DNA of 64,000 nucleotides, taken from Bimuria novae-zelandiae CBS 107.79 (Eukaryota > Ascomycota > Dothideomycetes > Pleosporales > Didymosphaeriaceae). The position numbers and the translations under genes are program-made. The notes below the pieces were generated by a model. It made no database searches. It worked only from the letters and a program-made list of their open reading frames with translations, and had not been told where the DNA came from. Each line of letters opens with the position of its first letter. Positions within the stretch are counted from its first letter, which is position 1. Below are positions 13,523-25,706 of the stretch, one piece after another. The stretch spans positions 62,001 through 126,000 of the forward strand of contig ML976761.1 in the NCBI GenBank assembly GCA_010015655.1, read 5' to 3'.

Positions 13523-16500
13523 CTAATTAGTGGTTAATTATCTCTACGCCTTACCCGCCTAGAGAGTTAACTATAGATTAGTAAGAGTAAAGATAGAGAC
13601 TAACTATACATGAAGTATAGGCTCTATTTTATTACTAAAGTATTAAAAGGATTTAAAAGCTTTAGAGATTAACTTGCGTCTTATATAATATAACACCTAC
13701 CTTACCTGCTAAGAACGTACTATACGCGATAAAAGAAAATAGTGCGCATTATATAATAATAAAACACGTACTATTTAATATAGACCTAGTATACTACCTT
13801 AAAAATAACTTTATTACATAATATAACGCGACGTAATAATAATAGCGCTAAGTATTTAAGCTTTAGCCTAATATACTAACTATCCTAATATATAAAATAG
13901 AATTTAAAAAATATATACTACTATGTAAAATCCCGCGCAAAGCTCGCACGCTACTATAACTTAAGAAAAAGAGGATAAGCTATACTAAAAACTAAGTAAT
14001 AAGACTAGCATCTCTGTATAAATACTATAGAGAGACACAAGTTTAACATACCGTACACTAACGTTTACTATAAATAAAATATTAAGTAAAAAGAAGCTTA
14101 TATTATATACTATTTTAGCTCTTATAGAGCTACGTGCAACAGGCTAAAAAGAAAAAAACTTTTTTACTTACTATAAAAAGGATTTTTTATATTAGTTATA
14201 TAAATAATTTAGTAACCTCTCGCGCGTAGTTAAAAGGGAACTCTATATACTTCTTATAGATAAGGGAATTACTGTAATTACGCCTAGCTTAGACCGTAAT
14301 AACTAGGCATAGAAGCTCTACACTATCGCACAAGAACTCTGCACTATACAGGGACCTAAAGGTACTACTTTGTTAGGAACTCCACACGTACAAACTATCG
14401 AACGAGAACAACCTACGTACGAGCCAGCGCCACAAACCACCGCGACTTCTACTCTAAGGGCACACACAACCTCTACGCAGAGAGCCCCGTACGACCTATA
14501 TACACAAGACCAGCAAAAGGGGCGCCAGAGGGAACACACTACGGAATACACCTATCCACACGGACAGGAAACACTCCATACTCCCCCGCACAAATAAGAT
14601 ACGTATAAAAGTCTAAGGCCTTAACTATAACTATAGTAGCAGTTCGGACGAGCAGCTTTATAATTATATATAAAATCCTAATATAGGAATAAATTATATT
14701 ATTTTAATAAATATATAATCTACCGCCCGCGTACAAAGTACTAAATAAAAGAATACTACTAGATAAGATCGTGTAATTCTAGAGGACCTAAAAGAAGGAG
14801 AATAATTACTCTAGTAAGCTATATAATATCTTATATAATAAAGCCTAGATCTTTATTAAGCTTTACGTATAACTAGACATTTTAAAAAGCTAGTATTTAG
14901 CCCTTTTCCTAGATATACTAGAAGGCCGCGCGAGCGCCTACTATATTTATAATATTAGACCTAGATAAACCTAGAAGGCTCTATACGACTAGATTAATAG
15001 GCACTTTAATATCTTAGTTAACTATAATTAGTATTAAATAGACTAGATAACTCTAACCTTTGCACGATATAAATATAAGAACCTTAATAAGTCCTTATAT
15101 AAAGTCCTTAATATAATAATTAATAAACTAACCCTCGCATAAAGGGCTATCGGACTATTATTTAAGGGCGAAGTATAACTATATATAGTAATTATATAAG
15201 TATATAGAAGGTAACTAGAACTTAAATAAGTTATATTTTTTATTAAACCTACGTGCGAAGCACTATTCGGAGACCTCTAAGTAGTACTATAGATTATAAT
15301 AGATAAATAAGCTAACTAGTACGTACAAGACACGCACGGAACGTACTACACTAATAAATAATACACAACTACCTCCCGTATACCCTCTCGACCTACGTAT
15401 GATAGCAGGCCTAAAATACCGCACCAGAACTCAGGCCTATTGTACGCACTACCACGAAACGCACAACGCGAAAGGAGTAATAGTATAAAAGGGAAGAAGT
15501 GCTTTATGTGCAAAAAGGAAGGATATTAGTCCTTAAACTATTCTTATATAAATAGATTAAAAGCTAAATAATAATATATTTCCTTATATAAGAAGAGACA
15601 TAACTACACGCTAACCTATATAAAAGTCTTAGCCTATATTATAGAATATAAAGGATATTTTAATAGCAAGGCTAATAACCTTATAAATAGGGATAATAAC
15701 TCTAATATTAATAATTATAGCAAAGAAGCTATACATTTCCTAATAATAATTACCTACCTACACCACATGACTAGTAAAGATATTTATAGTAAAGAGACTA
15801 ACTAACGTGCGGACTAGTTTATTATTAAGGATTAATACTATATAAAGTACTAGGGAGAACTTTAGGATATAGGCGTAGTAAAGATATCTACTATTAGTAA
15901 GTCCTAATTAGAAGTATACTTAAGGGAGAATCCTTATACAAAGGTAGACTAAATTTTAAAGGTAATAAATATTTCCTTTAGAGGCTAGAATCTACAGAGT
16001 TTACTAGGAACCGTATAGATAAAGAACCTAGTTAGTAGAGCTACCTACTATATTCTTAATACCCCTATACTATTCCTACTATCCCTAGCAGACGCTGACA
16101 GGCTAGGAGCCTACTATAATAACGTCCTTAACGTTATTATATAAAAAGACGGTTTAACTGTACCCGTCGTACAGAAATAGGGACACCCATTCTTTAATAT
16201 AGGCCAAGATAAAGCAATCTCGTACTTTACAGAGACAGAACTCCGACGCCTACATCGACGCTTTAGACATCCCTGTACGAAGAGACTCTATAAGATGCTT
16301 ACTATTGCTAGACACGAAGTCAACTAATCCGTACTAGAAGAAATTAAGAAGTTTTACTATTATTACTAATCGCACGACTCTTCTCTATAATAATTTAAGT
16401 TTTCTATTAAAGATAATACGCACTTTAACTACGAAGTAGTAATAGATATTATATAAATTAGTAATAAGAACGTACTGTACGTTATTAACGTAAAGACAGG

Positions 16501-17759
16501 CTTCTAGGCAGTAATTTTTTTAAAATTCCTATTTACACGAAATACCTAGGACGCGCTATATAAATACTAGATTAACGTCTATTAAGGACTTCTAGACTAT
16601 ATTATATATAACCTAGAAACTAACTTTATATCTAAAAACTTTAGGAATCGTACGAAGATAGTTAGAGCTACATGTTGCTAAATACCTGTAGAAGCACACT
16701 AGGTAATAGGCAAAGTAGAACAAGCCTATACACCTCTACGTTGTACGTATAATATTATTTAAAGCGAAGTTTAGGATAGTACAGATAATAAATCTATACT
16801 ATAAATAGCTATTAAGGCTCTTAATAATATAGTAGGCCTAAATAGCCTTATTCTAACGCTCCTAGTCTTTAGAGTGTATCTAAGGATTAATCTAGATTCC
16901 CCCTTATTACCTAAGATTATTATACGAGCCTACGCGATTTAAAAGGCTATGCGAATACTCTATATAGAGAGGGTAAAGGTAAATATTAATTATATAATAA
17001 ATACTTATAAGGGACCTACTTCACATAAAGTTCTTAACCTGCTACTATAAAGCAAAGTAATAATCTAGAGAGAGAAGAAAGGCTAGACAGGCCTATATAA
17101 AATTTAAAGTATTACTAGTAGAGACGTTATAGTAGATCTAGGTAATAGACCCTTAACTATTTAATATACACACGTTAAGCTATATTACTATATAAAAGAA
17201 CCTTAACCTACTAAAGACAATAACTATGTCGTAAAATAACTAGTTAAATAGCCACAGATACGCAGAAGAGGCAGACCAAGAAAAAACCCTATATAATATA
17301 ATACTTTATAAAGGGAAGCTCCGCACAAGACTATAGAAGATTATTATATTTAATACTTTATGTAAAAGGAAAGAGACGCGTATAAACTCTCCTTAAGGCT
17401 ATAGTAGGAAGGAGTAATTACAACCCTAAAAGCGCCTTTTAAAGAATTAGACTATATAGAGATAGACGCCCTAATTATAAATAAAATATTTAAAATTTAT
17501 AAGTTTAACCTAAAGATTTATACTAGCTAAATTTTTAATCTCTACCTCGTATAAGAAATAAAAGGCAAATTAACTTAATTATATAAAAAGTTATAACTTG
17601 TCCTAGCTAGACACTTTAATAAGGAAAAGGAAGAGATCTTAATATAGTTACTAATAATTTAAAGAATAAGCTAGAGGCTTATTCTTACGTTAGGCCTAAC
17701 TTTAATTACCTCGCATAATATATATTATAAAAGTCGCAACATTATACAAGCGTACGTAT

Positions 17760-17797
17760 CCCCCGCACCGTCAAAATCGCACACCCACGGACCACCT
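17760..17797 (+). repeat. PiggyBac-like left TIR
   Basis: 38 bp, an exact reverse complement of 20026-20063. It starts with a run of five Cs, compatible with the CCC start usual in PiggyBac ends. Confidence 0.92.
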
Positions 17798-17916
17798 AGT
17801 GAGCGCCAATCAGAGCGTTGCTTAGCTCAACTCTAGAGAGCTATCGTGATAATAGTAAAATAATAATTTAAGCTTTAAATCCCGCATAAAACGCGTTTTT
17901 CTTTTTATAATTAATA

Positions 17917-19887
17917 ATGCACGGTGCTATACAAGATTCTAATTTAGTGCGCTACACCAAATATACGAAACCCTGCAGCCTAAGGCCTTAATTGCTAACT
18001 ACTCCACCAGCTGCCTGGCAGCCTCTCTCTATATACAACAACGACGTCGGCAGCGCCCACCTGCCTACTGGCATAGATGCCACTAATCCTTTTGCCTTGT
18101 TTAGTCTCTTTTTTAACGCCGCACAGCTCGAAAAGCTAGCCCTACATACGAACCAACACGCAGAGCAAGTACGAGCTGAGGATGCCGCCCAGGGCAGGCC
18201 ACACGCCTGGGCGTGGAAACCGACGTCGAAAACTGAGCTCTACACCTACTTGGCCATCCTTATATATATGGGCGTACACCGGGAGCCTACAATCAAGGAG
18301 TACTGGGAGAAGCTACACAAAAACGCGCCTACTCACTCCATCAACAACTACATGGCCTGTACGCGCTGGCAGCAGCTCAATCGCTACATGTACTGTATAG
18401 AAGCTCCGTAGTCGTTTAAATCGCCATTTGGGCGCGTATGGGATCTCTCTAAGCACCTATGCTTGACATCCTCTACTGTTTGGCACGCTAGTAAGCACCT
18501 TTGCGTTGACAAAGCTATTATTAGGTTTACTAGGCGCGCTAGCGAAACTATTATTATTAAGTTAAAGCTAACGCCTAAAGGCTTTAAAATCTAGTATCTA
18601 GCGTCTAATAGCGTTATACTTAACTAGCTTTTCCACGCAAAAGGCGCCACTTAAGGCCTTATTAATCTTAACGTTAATATCTTTAAGATAGCTAAATTTA
18701 CGCCTACTAAAGCCGTGCCTCTTACTCTTGTTCTTGCCTAAGGCCCCGATAGCCAGCGCTTGTTCCCCCCGGGGCGCTATATCCTCTGGATGGACAATCT
18801 CTTCACGACAATCTCGCTACTTAAATACCTAAGGGAGTAAGGCGTTGGCGGCGCTAGGACGGTGCGCACCACCAGAATAGCTACTAAGGAGAGGTGGGAG
18901 ACCGGGGTTACACTTAAGGGTTTAGCTAGTAGTGCTAGGTCTCCATCCTCGCGCAAGGCAGGGCCGCCAAAAGAGCAATTTAATAGCAATTTAATAAAGC
19001 TTAAGACGCAATTTACGCCTACAGCGCGATAAGGAGAGGCGTTCTTTAAGGTCTCTAGTAACAACACTGTACTAGAGATAGCCTGGCGGGATGCCCAGGT
19101 AGTCCTTTTTGCCAGTACTACCGCTGACGATAAGTTTGAGGATGTCCCCACTAAGCCAAAACCTTCTAGCGATAGTCGCCACCTAGGATTACAAGTTATT
19201 TAAAGCCTACGCCACCGCCCCGCCAACGCCGCTATAAATAAGAAGCTATATAAAAAGGCCTTTAGTAGCGAGAAAATTAAGTAATTAGGCATCCCTAAGC
19301 TCGTTAATAGCTATAATTACTATAAAAGTAAGGTAGATTAATTTAACTAGCTCCGTAAGCCCTACTTAACGTAGTAAGTATGCTAACGCACCTAGATACT
19401 AATCTTCTACTTTTTTATTAATTTGGCTCTTAATAACGCGTATAGGCTCTTGTCCTACTTATTAGCGTACAAGGCAAAACGTAGTAGGCATAAACGCTTT
19501 ATATATAAGCTAATTAAGTAGCTTTTTAAGCGCGGGGCTAGGCTTTCTAATAGATTATTAAAGCGCTGGAGACTTAACAACGTTAAGGCTAACGACGAGA
19601 GCCTACACGGCGCGCTAGTTAAGCTATACGCCTAGGCGAAGCCCTATATTACCTACTTAAAAAATAGGCGTAAAAGTAACGGCGCGCGGCCTGCTAGGGT
19701 GCCTCTCTTAGCAACTATAGGTAATAGCCGTTAACGAGTTTTGACGCCTCGAACAACCTACGGCTGTAGGCTCTGTAGACTGCCTTTGTGTAGGCCTAAG
19801 CTACGCCCTAAGTGCTAGAACGAGCACCTACACCGCGTAGGGACTATTAAATTAGTTAACACTAGTATAAGCTTAACAATCAAGTAA
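17917..19887 (+). pseudogene. PiggyBac-family transposase, mutated
   Basis: One frame runs from ATG 17917 to TAA 19885-19887 (656 codons) without frameshift but with several internal stops from Gln/Trp codons (first near 17989, another at 18409). It carries the PiggyBac N-terminal helix-rich domain (WKPTSKTELYTYLAILIYMG, about residues 100-125). The DDE core is next: Asp 198 (in VDKAIIRF), Asp 293 (in WMDNLF) and Asp 474 (in SKVD), all kept. The second Asp that normally follows the last one is Asn here, a RIP-type change. A C-terminal Cys/His finger (about 19760-19840, CRLCRLPLC...) matches the Cys-rich tail of PiggyBac proteins. It would be a cut-and-paste transposase if intact. Confidence 0.85.
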
Positions 19888-20025
19888 TATACTAAAATTA
19901 ACTTAATTACTATTAATTATAGCTACAAATGAGGCGCCCTACGAGAATCCCTATCAAATTTCACTCAGAGCTATTAGTTTTGGTGTTCAACGCTATCGCC
20001 GACATCCATCCAATTAGTCAACACA

Positions 20026-20063
20026 AGGTGGTCCGTGGGTGTGCGATTTTGACGGTGCGGGGG
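20026..20063 (-). repeat. PiggyBac-like right TIR
   Basis: 38 bp, an exact inverted copy of 17760-17797. Next to it the Copia-A reading frame resumes. Confidence 0.92.
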
Positions 20064-21259
20064 ATAGTTCACAGACAAGCTACTCCGTACGATATAGGCA
20101 AGCTGCCAAAGGAGCTAGTAAACGTTTTCCCGCCTAATACCATACTACGTATTGTCAAGCCACTATACGGAGCAGCCGAATTAGGACTATATTAGTTTAA
20201 AACTTACTATAACTATTATAGAAATGTACTTAAGATAACTTCTTCTTTATATAACTTATACCTACTTAGCACGAATAAAGAACTACTAACTTTTAGCCTT
20301 ACTAGAATATAAATAGATAATACGCTTAGTATCGTTACCCCTAGTTTCTTATAAAGGGAAGAGGAGGAACTATAAAAAGCTAGTTTTTATATAAAACTAA
20401 AAATAATCCTTTTGCACGAGTAAAGCCTTAAGTTTAATAGTAAATAAATTCTACTAGAAGGAGACACTATTATACTTACGCAAAAAGAATAATCTAGTCA
20501 ACTTTATATAATTAACCTAAAGGCTATTAACGCACTATATTAATATATTATATAAAAAGTAAGAGGAGTATATATTACCTTAGTTTACTAACTAGAGGTA
20601 GTATTTAATCTATTCGCCGCCGTATAAGTTACTAAACTAAAGGATATAGACATCTCCTACCTTAACGCACGACTTAAATAGCAAATCTAAAACTCTATAT
20701 AAGAACTTATATTTATCTTATTAAATCTTACTCGTGCAAAACTATTTATCTTTATAAATAGTTTATTCGCGAATAATAAAGACCTAAGCTTACAGCTTAG
20801 ATTTATAATTATATTAGTAAATAAACACCGTACGGAACAGGGGAATAGTTTTAAAATTAAAAGTAATATTATATATTAAAACTTAGTTAAATGTAAGCGA
20901 GTTACATAAAATATACTTACTAGTAAGCTATATAAAATAGTTAGTAGCTTTAATAGCGTAATAGCGTTAAGTACAACGCTAAGACAGGTTGTATAAAACC
21001 TAGACCTACCACCTATTCTTATAGTTATTTATACTAACTTAAAGTTACTGTACAATTGCCTTATTAAACTAGGTATAATAAATAAGAAGAGACTTATAAT
21101 TAATATTATATTGCTTCGTGAATTATATAAAAAGAGGGAGATTAACAAAGTTCGCTAGATTAATAGAAAAGATAACCTAGTAGATACGTGTATAAAGAAG
21201 ACTCTAAATACTACCTTAGAGAAGCTTATCTCTACAAACTAGCTCTAGATCTAGGTTAA

Positions 21260-21533
21260 AGTATTCGTGGACAGAATCGACCCCGTACAGAACAGAATGG
21301 ACACCGTCTAAGACACATCGGACCCCGTACAATACAGGGAAGCCACTTCTGTATAATAACACACGATTAATATCATCTTCCTTTTTTTATCTTCTTCTCC
21401 ATTCATTCGCACACATGTATTACTATAGTTTCTTTTATCACTCTCCTTATCGCACGAGCATTTCTGAAAAAGGGGTAATTAGAAAGAAGATAATTTCTTA
21501 ATTATAACAAAAAAAAATATACCCAGCACCTAG
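21260..21533. other. Copia-A 3' untranslated stretch with short repeats
   Basis: This follows the end of RNase H. It contains repeated ccccgtacaR-type motifs (around 21280-21345), then a pyrimidine-rich part. No coding potential was recognised and it is hardly RIP-mutated. Confidence 0.5.
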
Positions 21534-21585
21534 TCATGGTGCCCGCACCGAGCACCACGGCTCTGCCAGACGCAGGAGCCACACG

Positions 21586-21632
<47 letters not shown>

Positions 21633-21649
21633 TNNNNNNNNNNNNNNNN
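21586..21649. other. 47-bp poly-C tract followed by a 16-base assembly gap
   Basis: A run of C at 21586-21632, one T, then 16 Ns (21634-21649). Sequence length and frame across this point cannot be trusted. Confidence 0.97.
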
Positions 21650-22083
21650 CCGCCACCGTGCGGCACTCCACGAAGGGCAGCGCCCCAGGACCGCCGCCGC
21701 ACCGCTGCGGGCATCCCGCACGCAGAACCCCCCGGCTCTGCACCAGCACCGCACGGAAGTATCCCTCCCGACGGATGATCTTGGCGACAAAGAGCGCCAG
21801 ATTAGTGCCCGCAGGCACAAGGACGACGATGTCTTGCGAGGGCGCCAGCGCCAGCGCCATCTCATCATCCTAAGAAAGAGTTGGTATTCCGTACGGAGAA
21901 GAGAGGACAATACTCAGGATGCGTACGTTGACACAGAGGCCCTGCATCAAACGCCGGTTTCCCGGCTGCCCAGTGGGCAAGACGACGCGCAGGCGTCCGC
22001 CCGCAGGCGCGGCAACAACGTTGCCAAAGAGGCCGGCACTGCCAGCAGGAACAGCGGCACTTCCGCCGGACGGCACAAGGGCC

Positions 22084-22106
22084 ATTGTGTGTGTGTGTGT
22101 GTGTGT
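22084..22106. repeat. GT/AC dinucleotide microsatellite
   Basis: About eleven tandem gt units inside the GC-rich 3' segment of Copia-A. A coding frame through it would give a run of Val-Cys or Thr-His, so gene models across it are suspect. Confidence 0.9.
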
Positions 22107-22661
22107 ACGTACGAAGCTATTGTTGAAAGACATCAGAATCAGCAAGGCACCGTACGGAGACAGGAAGACTTCTCGAACTTACATGAAGATAATGGAAAGC
22201 ACGCTGAAGAGAAAAGAAGAGGAGAGAACAAGAATAGGAGCAGTGTACACCGCCTAACTATACTATACTACCTCTACAAGAGCCTCACGACCACCATCAG
22301 CGACTGCTATTCGCCGTACGATCCATAGGTACACATGAGATTCAAACAGGAAGGACCTACCCCACTCATACCAACGCACCTACACAACCCCTATTGGCTA
22401 CGAATACACCGCCTACGCGTGTACACTACTACTACTCGCTGTACAAATCACCGGTACAAACAACACGCGTGCTTAATAGCTACTAGTGGTCGCACGTTAG
22501 TCACAGGTACACACGGCATGCGAATAGGAGGAACTGCGCACATGGCCACCGGACGGGGAAGGGACCCCCTACCAATGGCTGCCTACATGCATGCTTAGGA
22601 AAGGTACCGTACGAGCCAAGGAGAAGATCTAAGTAACACTATAAAAAGAAAAAGTTGCTAG

Positions 22662-22916
22662 TGTCCGTACGTAGTACGGGCAGCTACCTAATATAATATC
22701 TTAAGATAGGTAATAATAGTTATATAATACTACATAAATAAAGGTATAGACTATAGTTACCGTGCGCGAGCATTAATCCTTATAACCCCCTTTCCTCCGT
22801 ACGTAGAATAGATAGATAAGACTTGAATACTAGACCCTTTTCTCACCCGTACCATCGTACAACTATCTAGCCCTATCATATCGCGATACGCTTGGCTTAG
22901 TATAGCCCATTCAACA
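22662..22916 (+). repeat. Copia-A 3' LTR
   Basis: 255 bp, tgtccgtacg to ttcaaca. It pairs with 13268-13522 with no length difference and is followed by TSD tacac. Confidence 0.92.
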
Positions 22917-22921
22917 TACAC

Positions 22922-25160
22922 CTTAATAAAAAGGCAAGTAGTCTACCTCTTCTCTTAAAAATGCCTTTTAGAGATTCTTAAACTCCTTTAAAAGCGCCTC
23001 CTTTAGGTCTATCCTAGGTTTTAGGATTAATGCCTTTTAGGTATCCTTTAGTAACGCTATAAAGACTTTTAACTTATTCTATAACTTTTAGTTTTTTTAG
23101 TCTAACGCTAATAAGGTGCCTATAGTTACTTTTTATAAACTTTAGGGCGCTAATTTCCCTTTTCTATCTCTAATACGTACCCTAGTCTTCCTTATCTAGA
23201 TAGACTTCTTAGCTAGGACTACACTAATATAATTCTAAGTTAGCTATAGTTTACGTAAAATTATATTATACTCTTCTTCTCCATTAAAAATTTATAACTA
23301 ACACTATTCTACATAGTCCTTTATGTTAATCTCTACCTCTATAGTCTAACTTATATATAAAACCTAGCTATTTATTTTAAAGATTTAATTTTCCTTTTTA
23401 GGTTATTGCGCTCTAGGCCTGCCTTTTAAATAAATATTTTAAAGATAAACTAGTATATTAAGCATCTAGAATTCATTATTATAGATATAAACGTAGTATT
23501 ATTTACTAGTATATATATAATAATTAGTATTAAATCTAGCTACTGTCACGAGTCGTAGGTCGAGGGCCCTCGACGGCCCTAGTCCGCTCTAGACCGGCGC
23601 TATCCGGGCCTTCCGCCTATCTACTTCCCTCGCCGCAGCCCTTCTCTTCCCTCTCTAAGGGATCGCCTTAGTACTGTGGATAGACTGAGTCGCCCGTAGT
23701 CAGGGCGCTTTTTACAGCTACCTTTTTTAAAAGTTATTATAACTTGTCTTAGGGTTCTTATTAAGCTTTTTCTTCTCTTATCCGTACCTTTAAGCGAGAG
23801 AACTTAGTTTTTTAACTTTTTACTAATAGTATTTTTTATAAAATTATCTTCTTCCTTAGCCTTTAGCTAGCTAGCCCGAGTTTTACTTAGCCTCTAAGCT
23901 AGTAAAAGGGAGTACTAACTCGCATAGTGCCTTTTTTATATAATAAAAACAGGCGCCTTCTTTACCTCGCTTCTAGAGTACGCTTTTAGATATCTATATA
24001 GCCTGTCTACGCTTACTCTCTCCTTTGGGCTTCCGCTGCGGGGCCCTTCCTATTTTAACCTAGGAAGTAAGCTCCTAATCTATAGTATTATTTATAAACA
24101 CTTTCCTTTAGAGTCGCGATTATTATAAGTAGTTCTAAAATAGGTTTTCCTTTATAAAGGCTACCTAGTCCTGTAGCCTTTATAAGGTCCAATTCTAGCC
24201 TACCTTTATACTAATTATCTAATTCTAGAGGTTCTTTTATATAGCTTATTAGTAAATATCTTTTAATATTCCTTTATTATCTATTTTTCTAGCCTTTATA
24301 GCTAATTAGTTAAATAGTATATTAAAGTTACTTAACTTTGTTACTCTTTATTATAGCTTATAAAGTTTATTTTAGGCGATTTCTTCTTTTATTAGGTTTT
24401 AGAATAAGTTCTTTAAGAATGTCTAAAAAAATTTTATAGTATAACTAAGATTCCTTTTAATATATACTAGGCTAATAGAGGCCGCGCGTTCTTTTAAGTA
24501 ACTTATAATATATTTTAAATTTTTTTTAAGGAACTCCTTATCTTTTTAAAATTTATAGTCTATTTACGCTTACTAAATACGCTGTTAGTTTTATTCTCTT
24601 TTAAATAAAGGTAGGTCCGCTACTCTATGCTACTAAAAAGCTACGTATTTACTATTTTAAGTAGCTAGTATTTAACTTAAAGTTATTTAAGCTATAAGTA
24701 ATAATTAGCTTACTATTTAAGTAATTTATATAATTATCTCCGCGCTTAGAAATAAAGTAAAATAAAAGTACTTACTATAGGAGTTAGCTCTTCTACTATT
24801 CCCTTATTTCGCTCCCTTTCTTAAGGTAGAGAATAGTTTTCTATAATACTTTTATTCTGCTTATTACATATAACTATACTAGAGTTTTTTTATTCTATAA
24901 GGTGCTAGATGTGGCGTATCTACTCCCCTTAAGTAGGCAGGTCGTACCCTTCCTGCGATAGTTCCGTATAAAGTCTTTCCTTTAGAGAGGCTCCTCTTAG
25001 ACTGTCTATATTAAGGCCACGCGTTTATGCAATCTATACTCTTAATTATAAGTGTATACCCTTTATAAAAGACTTAGCTTACCCTTCTATATTCTATTTT
25101 ATTAAATTAAGCACCTATTAGGGACTTTATCTTTTTAATTACTTACTATGGAGGAGCTTA
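22922..25160 (-). pseudogene. Gypsy-5 gag, protease and RT N-terminus, RIP-inactivated
   Basis: This reads right to left from a degraded start codon near 25150 (ATA where ATG is expected). It contains a charged gag-like region to about 23720, is interrupted by a solo LTR (23544-23716), and continues into the protease/RT linker. The last segment (23010-22922) gives EEVDYLPFY, joining in frame to the RT piece at 13262. Gag is so AT-shifted that no zinc knuckle can be placed with confidence. Confidence 0.65.
23544..23716 (-). mobile_element. Solo LTR of the Gypsy-3 family
   Basis: 173 bp, the reverse complement of the Gypsy-3 LTRs at 27127-27299 and 34138-34310, with a perfect TSD gctac (23539-23543 and 23717-23721). 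It is far less mutated than its Gypsy-5 host. RIP in Neurospora is known to spare repeats shorter than about 400 bp, which would explain this. Confidence 0.95.
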
Positions 25161-25279
25161 GTCCTCCTTTTAGGTTATAGCTACTATTTAGAACTACTAC
25201 CCTATTTAGTAATTAGTAAAGTGGAAGAGATAATTATCCTGCGATAATTACTCTTAAAAAAATAAATAATTAAATTTAA

Positions 25280-25521
25280 TATAAATGACTTTAGGCTTAA
25301 GGGAGCTTAGGTGCTAGAAGAATATAAATAAGTTTAATAAAAAGTTTAAGTAGCTCCTCCCTACGCTATATATATATAGCTTCTAAGTAAAGAAATCTAA
25401 CTTTAAAGGGGCTAGGTCTATTTCCTAACACTTTAGAAGTACCCTAGTAGCTTTTAGAGTTGCTTAAGTCTTAGGCCACGAGGTTTCTTAGCCGAGTACT
25501 TCAGAGGCCTAGCCTCTAACA
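25280..25521 (-). repeat. Gypsy-5 right (5') LTR
   Basis: 242 bp, ending gcctctaaca, followed by TSD aagag. It aligns with the split left LTR. Confidence 0.83.
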
Positions 25522-25706
25522 AAGAGTTTATTAATAGCTCGCGCGTATTAATAGGGCGATAGTGTTCATAATAATACGTAATTATAAATAAATTAATAAG
25601 AGCCTAAGTATAATTAAAATAATATATTAATAAACAAGGTTAAACAGAAAGTTAGAAAGTCTATTTTTAGTATTCCTATATATAAGTCCCGTCCTACAGA
25701 TCCTAG

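Larger units (their letters stand above)
17760..20063 (+). mobile_element. PiggyBac-like DNA transposon inside Copia-A
   Basis: The 2304-bp element has perfect 38-bp terminal inverted repeats (17760-17797 and 20026-20063, starting CCCCCGCACCGTC). It encodes a PiggyBac-family (DDE_Tnp_1_7) transposase. It sits in the RT of Copia-A; comparison with Copia-B (near 40848-40870) gives a gapless empty site if the duplicated target is the dinucleotide AT. The canonical TTAA of PiggyBac is absent, which is odd. The element is only lightly RIP-mutated. Confidence 0.88.
14300..21270 (+). pseudogene. Copia-A gag-pol, interrupted and RIP-inactivated
   Basis: Gag lies at about 14300-15630: a Pro/Thr-rich N-terminal part (14370-14597), then a charged core matching Copia-B, then a CCHC-type knuckle at about 15500-15560 (CFMCKKEGY with Trp changed to stop, then SLNY). 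Protease and integrase follow to about 17000. RT starts about 17550, is split by the PiggyBac at 17760-20063, and resumes with a KPLYGAAELGLY-like block near 20160-20195. RNase H is at about 20740-21240 (FINSLFANNKDLSLQL-like). Stops at former Gln/Trp codons make it nonfunctional. Confidence 0.82.
21534..22260 (-). pseudogene. GC-rich gene-like segment antisense within Copia-A, possibly captured host DNA
   Basis: On the minus strand this reads like a fungal gene start. A pyrimidine tract ending ttttctcttcag (about 22212-22223) is followed by a possible 5' splice site gtaagttcg, then ATG near 22085 (MALVPSGGSAAVPAGSAG). A likely intron of about 60 nt (gtacgc ... ttcttag, around 21930-21868) leads in frame to DDEMALALAPSQDIVVLVPA and an Ala/Val/Gly-rich stretch. 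That stretch runs into poly-G and an assembly gap (21634-21649). I do not recognise the protein. Copia-B lacks this segment although both flanks match. Alternatives are ordinary GC-rich 3' UTR with chance frames; splicing is inferred from motifs only. Confidence 0.4.
13268..22916 (+). mobile_element. Copia-A: Ty1/Copia retrotransposon containing a PiggyBac-like element
   Basis: It has two 255-bp LTRs and a perfect TSD, tacac (13263-13267 and 22917-22921), interrupting the Gypsy-5 RT. Order is gag, protease, integrase, RT, RNase H, as in Ty1/Copia. Without the PiggyBac it is about 7.3 kb, longer than the related Copia-B (5.9 kb). The excess is a roughly 1.2-kb GC-rich segment between RNase H and the 3' LTR. 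Mutation is mosaic: most of pol is RIP-degraded, while about 14310-14600, 20064-20200 and 21260-22660 are nearly clean. Confidence 0.93.
954..25521 (-). mobile_element. Gypsy-5: Ty3/Gypsy retrotransposon inserted in the Gypsy-4 LTR
   Basis: The LTRs are 954-1128 plus 8331-8395 (split by Gypsy-1, 240 bp in sum) and 25280-25521 (242 bp). The flanking pentamers are aaggg (949-953) and aagag (25522-25526), a TSD differing by one G-to-A change of the RIP type. Pol is on the minus strand, so 25280-25521 is the 5' LTR. A G-rich polypurine tract on the minus strand (8396-8421, including 12 or more Gs) directly precedes the 3' LTR. Nested inside are Gypsy-1, Copia-A with its PiggyBac, and a 173-bp solo LTR. 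Without these the element is about 7.5 kb. Confidence 0.85.

Noticed and set aside
18777..19151. 124-codon minus-strand ORF in the PiggyBac-like element
   Set aside because: It is a shadow of the transposase, whose plus-strand frame is continuous and shows family motifs.
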